Positions 13,077-14,078 of a stretch of DNA of 14,078 bases are shown in pieces. The DNA lies in assembly GCA_964365905.1 (NCBI GenBank), contig CAYIRQ010000024.1, positions 1-14,078 of the forward strand, given 5' to 3'. The notes under the pieces were generated by a model. The model searched no databases. It was not told the origin of the DNA and was given only the letters and a program-made list of their open reading frames with translations. A program made the translations under genes and the position numbers. The DNA comes from CAYIRQ01 sp964365905. Lineage in GTDB: Bacteria; Patescibacteriota; Gracilibacteria; Peribacterales; Peribacteraceae. Positions within the stretch are counted from its first letter, which is position 1. Each line of letters opens with the position of its first letter.

Positions 13077-13439
13077 ATGTTCACCGGAATCATCGAAGCA
13101 ACGGCACGCGTGATCGAGAACACCTCAGGCAGTCTTACACTGGAGCGACCGAAGCATTTCACTGACCTCAAGAAAGGGTCGAGTGTCTCGGTTGCTGGCG
13201 TCTGCCTCACAGTCGTGAAACTCACGAAAGAAAATATGGCATTTGATGTGGTTCCGGAAACTCTCAAGCGAACAACGATGGGAACGTTGAACGTGGGGGA
13301 TAGAGTGAATCTGGAGCGGGCGCTGAGAGTGGGGGATAGGTTTGAGGGGCATATCGTGCAGGGGCATGTGGATGGGGTGGGGATCGTACGAAGGAGTACG
13401 AAGAGTACAAAGAGTACGAGGAGCTCGAAGAGTTCGAGG
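13031..13439. repeat. Facing pyrimidine and purine low-complexity tracts around the ribE 5' part
   Basis: A pyrimidine-rich tract just before the ribE ATG (13031-13076, with TTTCCTCGTACTC) and a purine-rich tract inside the gene (13386-13439, 9-base units like GAGTACGAA) are inverted relative to each other: both contain GAGTACGAGGA when read on the same strand sense. The inner tract is read in frame as alternating Ser/Thr/Lys/Arg. Confidence 0.75.
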
Positions 13440-13673
13440 CACACTGTTCTTGAAATTTCCTATCTTCCGCATCTCAAAAACCTCCTTGTCGAAAAAGGTT
13501 CTGTCGCAGTGGACGGCGTCTCCCTCACGATCGCATCGCTCAATGACGTAACTTTTTCCGTCGCGCTCATTCCTCATACGCTTGCAGAGACGACGCTGGG
13601 GGAGCTGAAGGAGGGGGATACTGTGAACCTTGAGGCCGATATCCTTGGAAAGTATCGAACCAATTCCCGATGA
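13077..13673 (+). CDS. ribE: Riboflavin synthase (alpha chain)
   Basis: Dismutates two 6,7-dimethyl-8-ribityllumazine molecules to riboflavin; cytosolic. The start MFTGIIEATARVI is diagnostic. Two similar lumazine-binding halves follow, marked by VAGVCLTVV and VDGVSLTIA, and by the paired GDRVNLERAL and GDTVNLEADIL. HIVQGHVDGVG, at the end of the first half, is the usual hinge. Length is 198 residues, normal overall, but residues 105-123 (RRSTKSTKSTRSSKSSRHT) are coded by a purine-rich 9-base repeat replacing or extending the loop after GVG. No other riboflavin gene is in the window. The leader is pyrimidine-rich and lacks a Shine-Dalgarno site. An upstream in-frame extension to 12990 is repeat sequence and was not used. 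Confidence 0.95.
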   Translation: MFTGIIEATARVIENTSGSLTLERPKHFTDLKKGSSVSVAGVCLTVVKLTKENMAFDVVPETLKRTTMGTLNVGDRVNLERALRVGDRFEGHIVQGHVDGVGIVRRSTKSTKSTRSSKSSRHTVLEISYLPHLKNLLVEKGSVAVDGVSLTIASLNDVTFSVALIPHTLAETTLGELKEGDTVNLEADILGKYRTNSR

Positions 13674-13695
13674 ATGGACTGGGCCGGCTCCACCT

Positions 13696-13725
13696 TTGAC
13701 ATTTGCATATTTGGCTAAATATGGA
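13696..13725 (+). promoter_or_regulatory. Promoter with palindromic operator for the ArsR-type regulator
   Basis: TTGACA (13696-13701) is a perfect -35; the -10 is weaker (TATGGA at 13720-13725 with an 18-base spacer, or the AT-rich TAAATAT just before). Between and over them lies a perfect inverted repeat, CATATTT, GGCT, AAATATG (13706-13723), with further matching TT/AA outside. This AT-rich dyad is like known ArsR/SmtB operators and would block RNA polymerase when bound, which implies autoregulation. Confidence 0.65.
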
Positions 13726-13746
13726 AATGAAGAGTAGAGTGGGAGC

Positions 13747-14007
13747 ATGAGGGAAGTAGAGAGAAAACTCAAGGCACTCGCGAGCCGGCCGCGCCTGAGA
13801 ATTCTGCAGCACCTGAAGAAACACGGGACAGCCAACGTCACGGAAATTTCCACGACTCTCACGCTCGCTCCTGCGACGGTTTCCCGGCATCTCCTGCGAC
13901 TCGCTATCATGGATATTGTCCTCTCCCGGCAGCGCGGCCGCTACGTTCTCTACCGTCTTCGTCTACCGCAGGATCCCCTTGTAAAAATGGTTCTGGAGAG
14001 GATTTAA
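13747..14007 (+). CDS. Small ArsR-type winged-helix regulator
   Basis: An 86-residue DNA-binding protein. LKALASRPRLRILQHLKKHG (about 8-27) is the ArsR-family opening helix pair. NVTEISTTLTLAPATVSRHLLRL (30-52) is the helix-turn-helix with recognition helix PATVSRHLLRL, and LSRQRGRYVLYRL (59-71) is the wing. The metal-site motif ELCVCDL of arsenic and cadmium sensors is absent and there is no Cys at all, so it does not sense thiophilic metals in the known way. It is shorter than most ArsR proteins (about 100-120) and lacks much of the C-terminal dimer helix. GGGAG lies just before the ATG, closer than ideal. The palindrome at 13706-13723 is its likely own operator. The target beyond itself is unknown; the 71 bases after it show nothing. 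Confidence 0.85.
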   Translation: MREVERKLKALASRPRLRILQHLKKHGTANVTEISTTLTLAPATVSRHLLRLAIMDIVLSRQRGRYVLYRLRLPQDPLVKMVLERI

Positions 14008-14078
14008 ATAAACTGCGGAGAAATTTCGTAATTCCCCATTCCCCACCGTAACCACCGGTGTTGTCCATACTCGCGGCT

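Noticed and set aside
12839..13165. Small plus-strand frame of 108 codons between uvrA and ribE
   Set aside because: It is composed of dispersed repeats and runs out of frame into ribE; no family features.
1..14078. CRISPR array, tRNA or rRNA gene
   Set aside because: I saw no regularly spaced direct repeats with unique spacers and no cloverleaf or rRNA-like stretch; the only regular repeat is the coding propeller.

Overview
The window reads as a compact bacterial chromosome segment. It is fairly GC-rich and uses the standard code (TGA ends several genes, so this is not an SR1/Gracilibacteria-type code). The mixture suggests a Candidate Phyla Radiation (Patescibacteria) genome, possibly of the Peribacteria/Peregrinibacteria type: scattered core genes, a free-standing 23S-IVS-like four-helix-bundle protein, a short-LID adenylate kinase, an S10 with a long basic tail, few Shine-Dalgarno sites, and many dispersed palindromic repeats. 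The lineage is an inference from style, because no marker was compared with a database.

Layout. 1-1577 (minus): adk, gatC, a four-helix-bundle gene and gatA (cut by the window edge), all in one direction, with the four-helix gene sitting between inverted hexamer arrays. 1578-2117: a repeat-filled divergent spacer. 2118-2786 (plus): gmk, with hexamer arms at its 5' end. 2764-3680 (minus): an AbiEii-type nucleotidyltransferase and a small companion. 3696-3848 (plus): a second, orphan copy of the gmk 3' end. 3850-5517 (minus): a prepilin-like protein carrying seven propeller repeats. 5667-7172 (minus): a phosphomannomutase/phosphoglucomutase. 7340-9046 (plus): tuf and rpsJ behind a good promoter. 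9094-9615 (minus): a REP-associated Y1 transposase between inverted REP palindromes. 9821-12778 (minus): uvrA. 13077-13673 (plus): riboflavin synthase. 13747-14007 (plus): a small ArsR-type regulator with a palindromic operator.

The genes are mostly housekeeping: nucleotide kinases, tRNA-dependent amidation, translation, excision repair, sugar-phosphate isomerisation and flavin synthesis. They do not form one pathway. What stands out is the repeat ecology. At least five families of palindromic or low-complexity sequence lie between the genes and also inside core genes in frame: the gatC C-terminus, the gmk N-terminus, uvrA, ribE, and pmm twice. Some arms face each other and enclose a gene (the four-helix cassette; the RAYT). 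The two strongest leads are the hexamer-flanked four-helix cassette that splits gatC from gatA, and the AbiEii module that appears to have replaced the end of gmk and left the old end behind.
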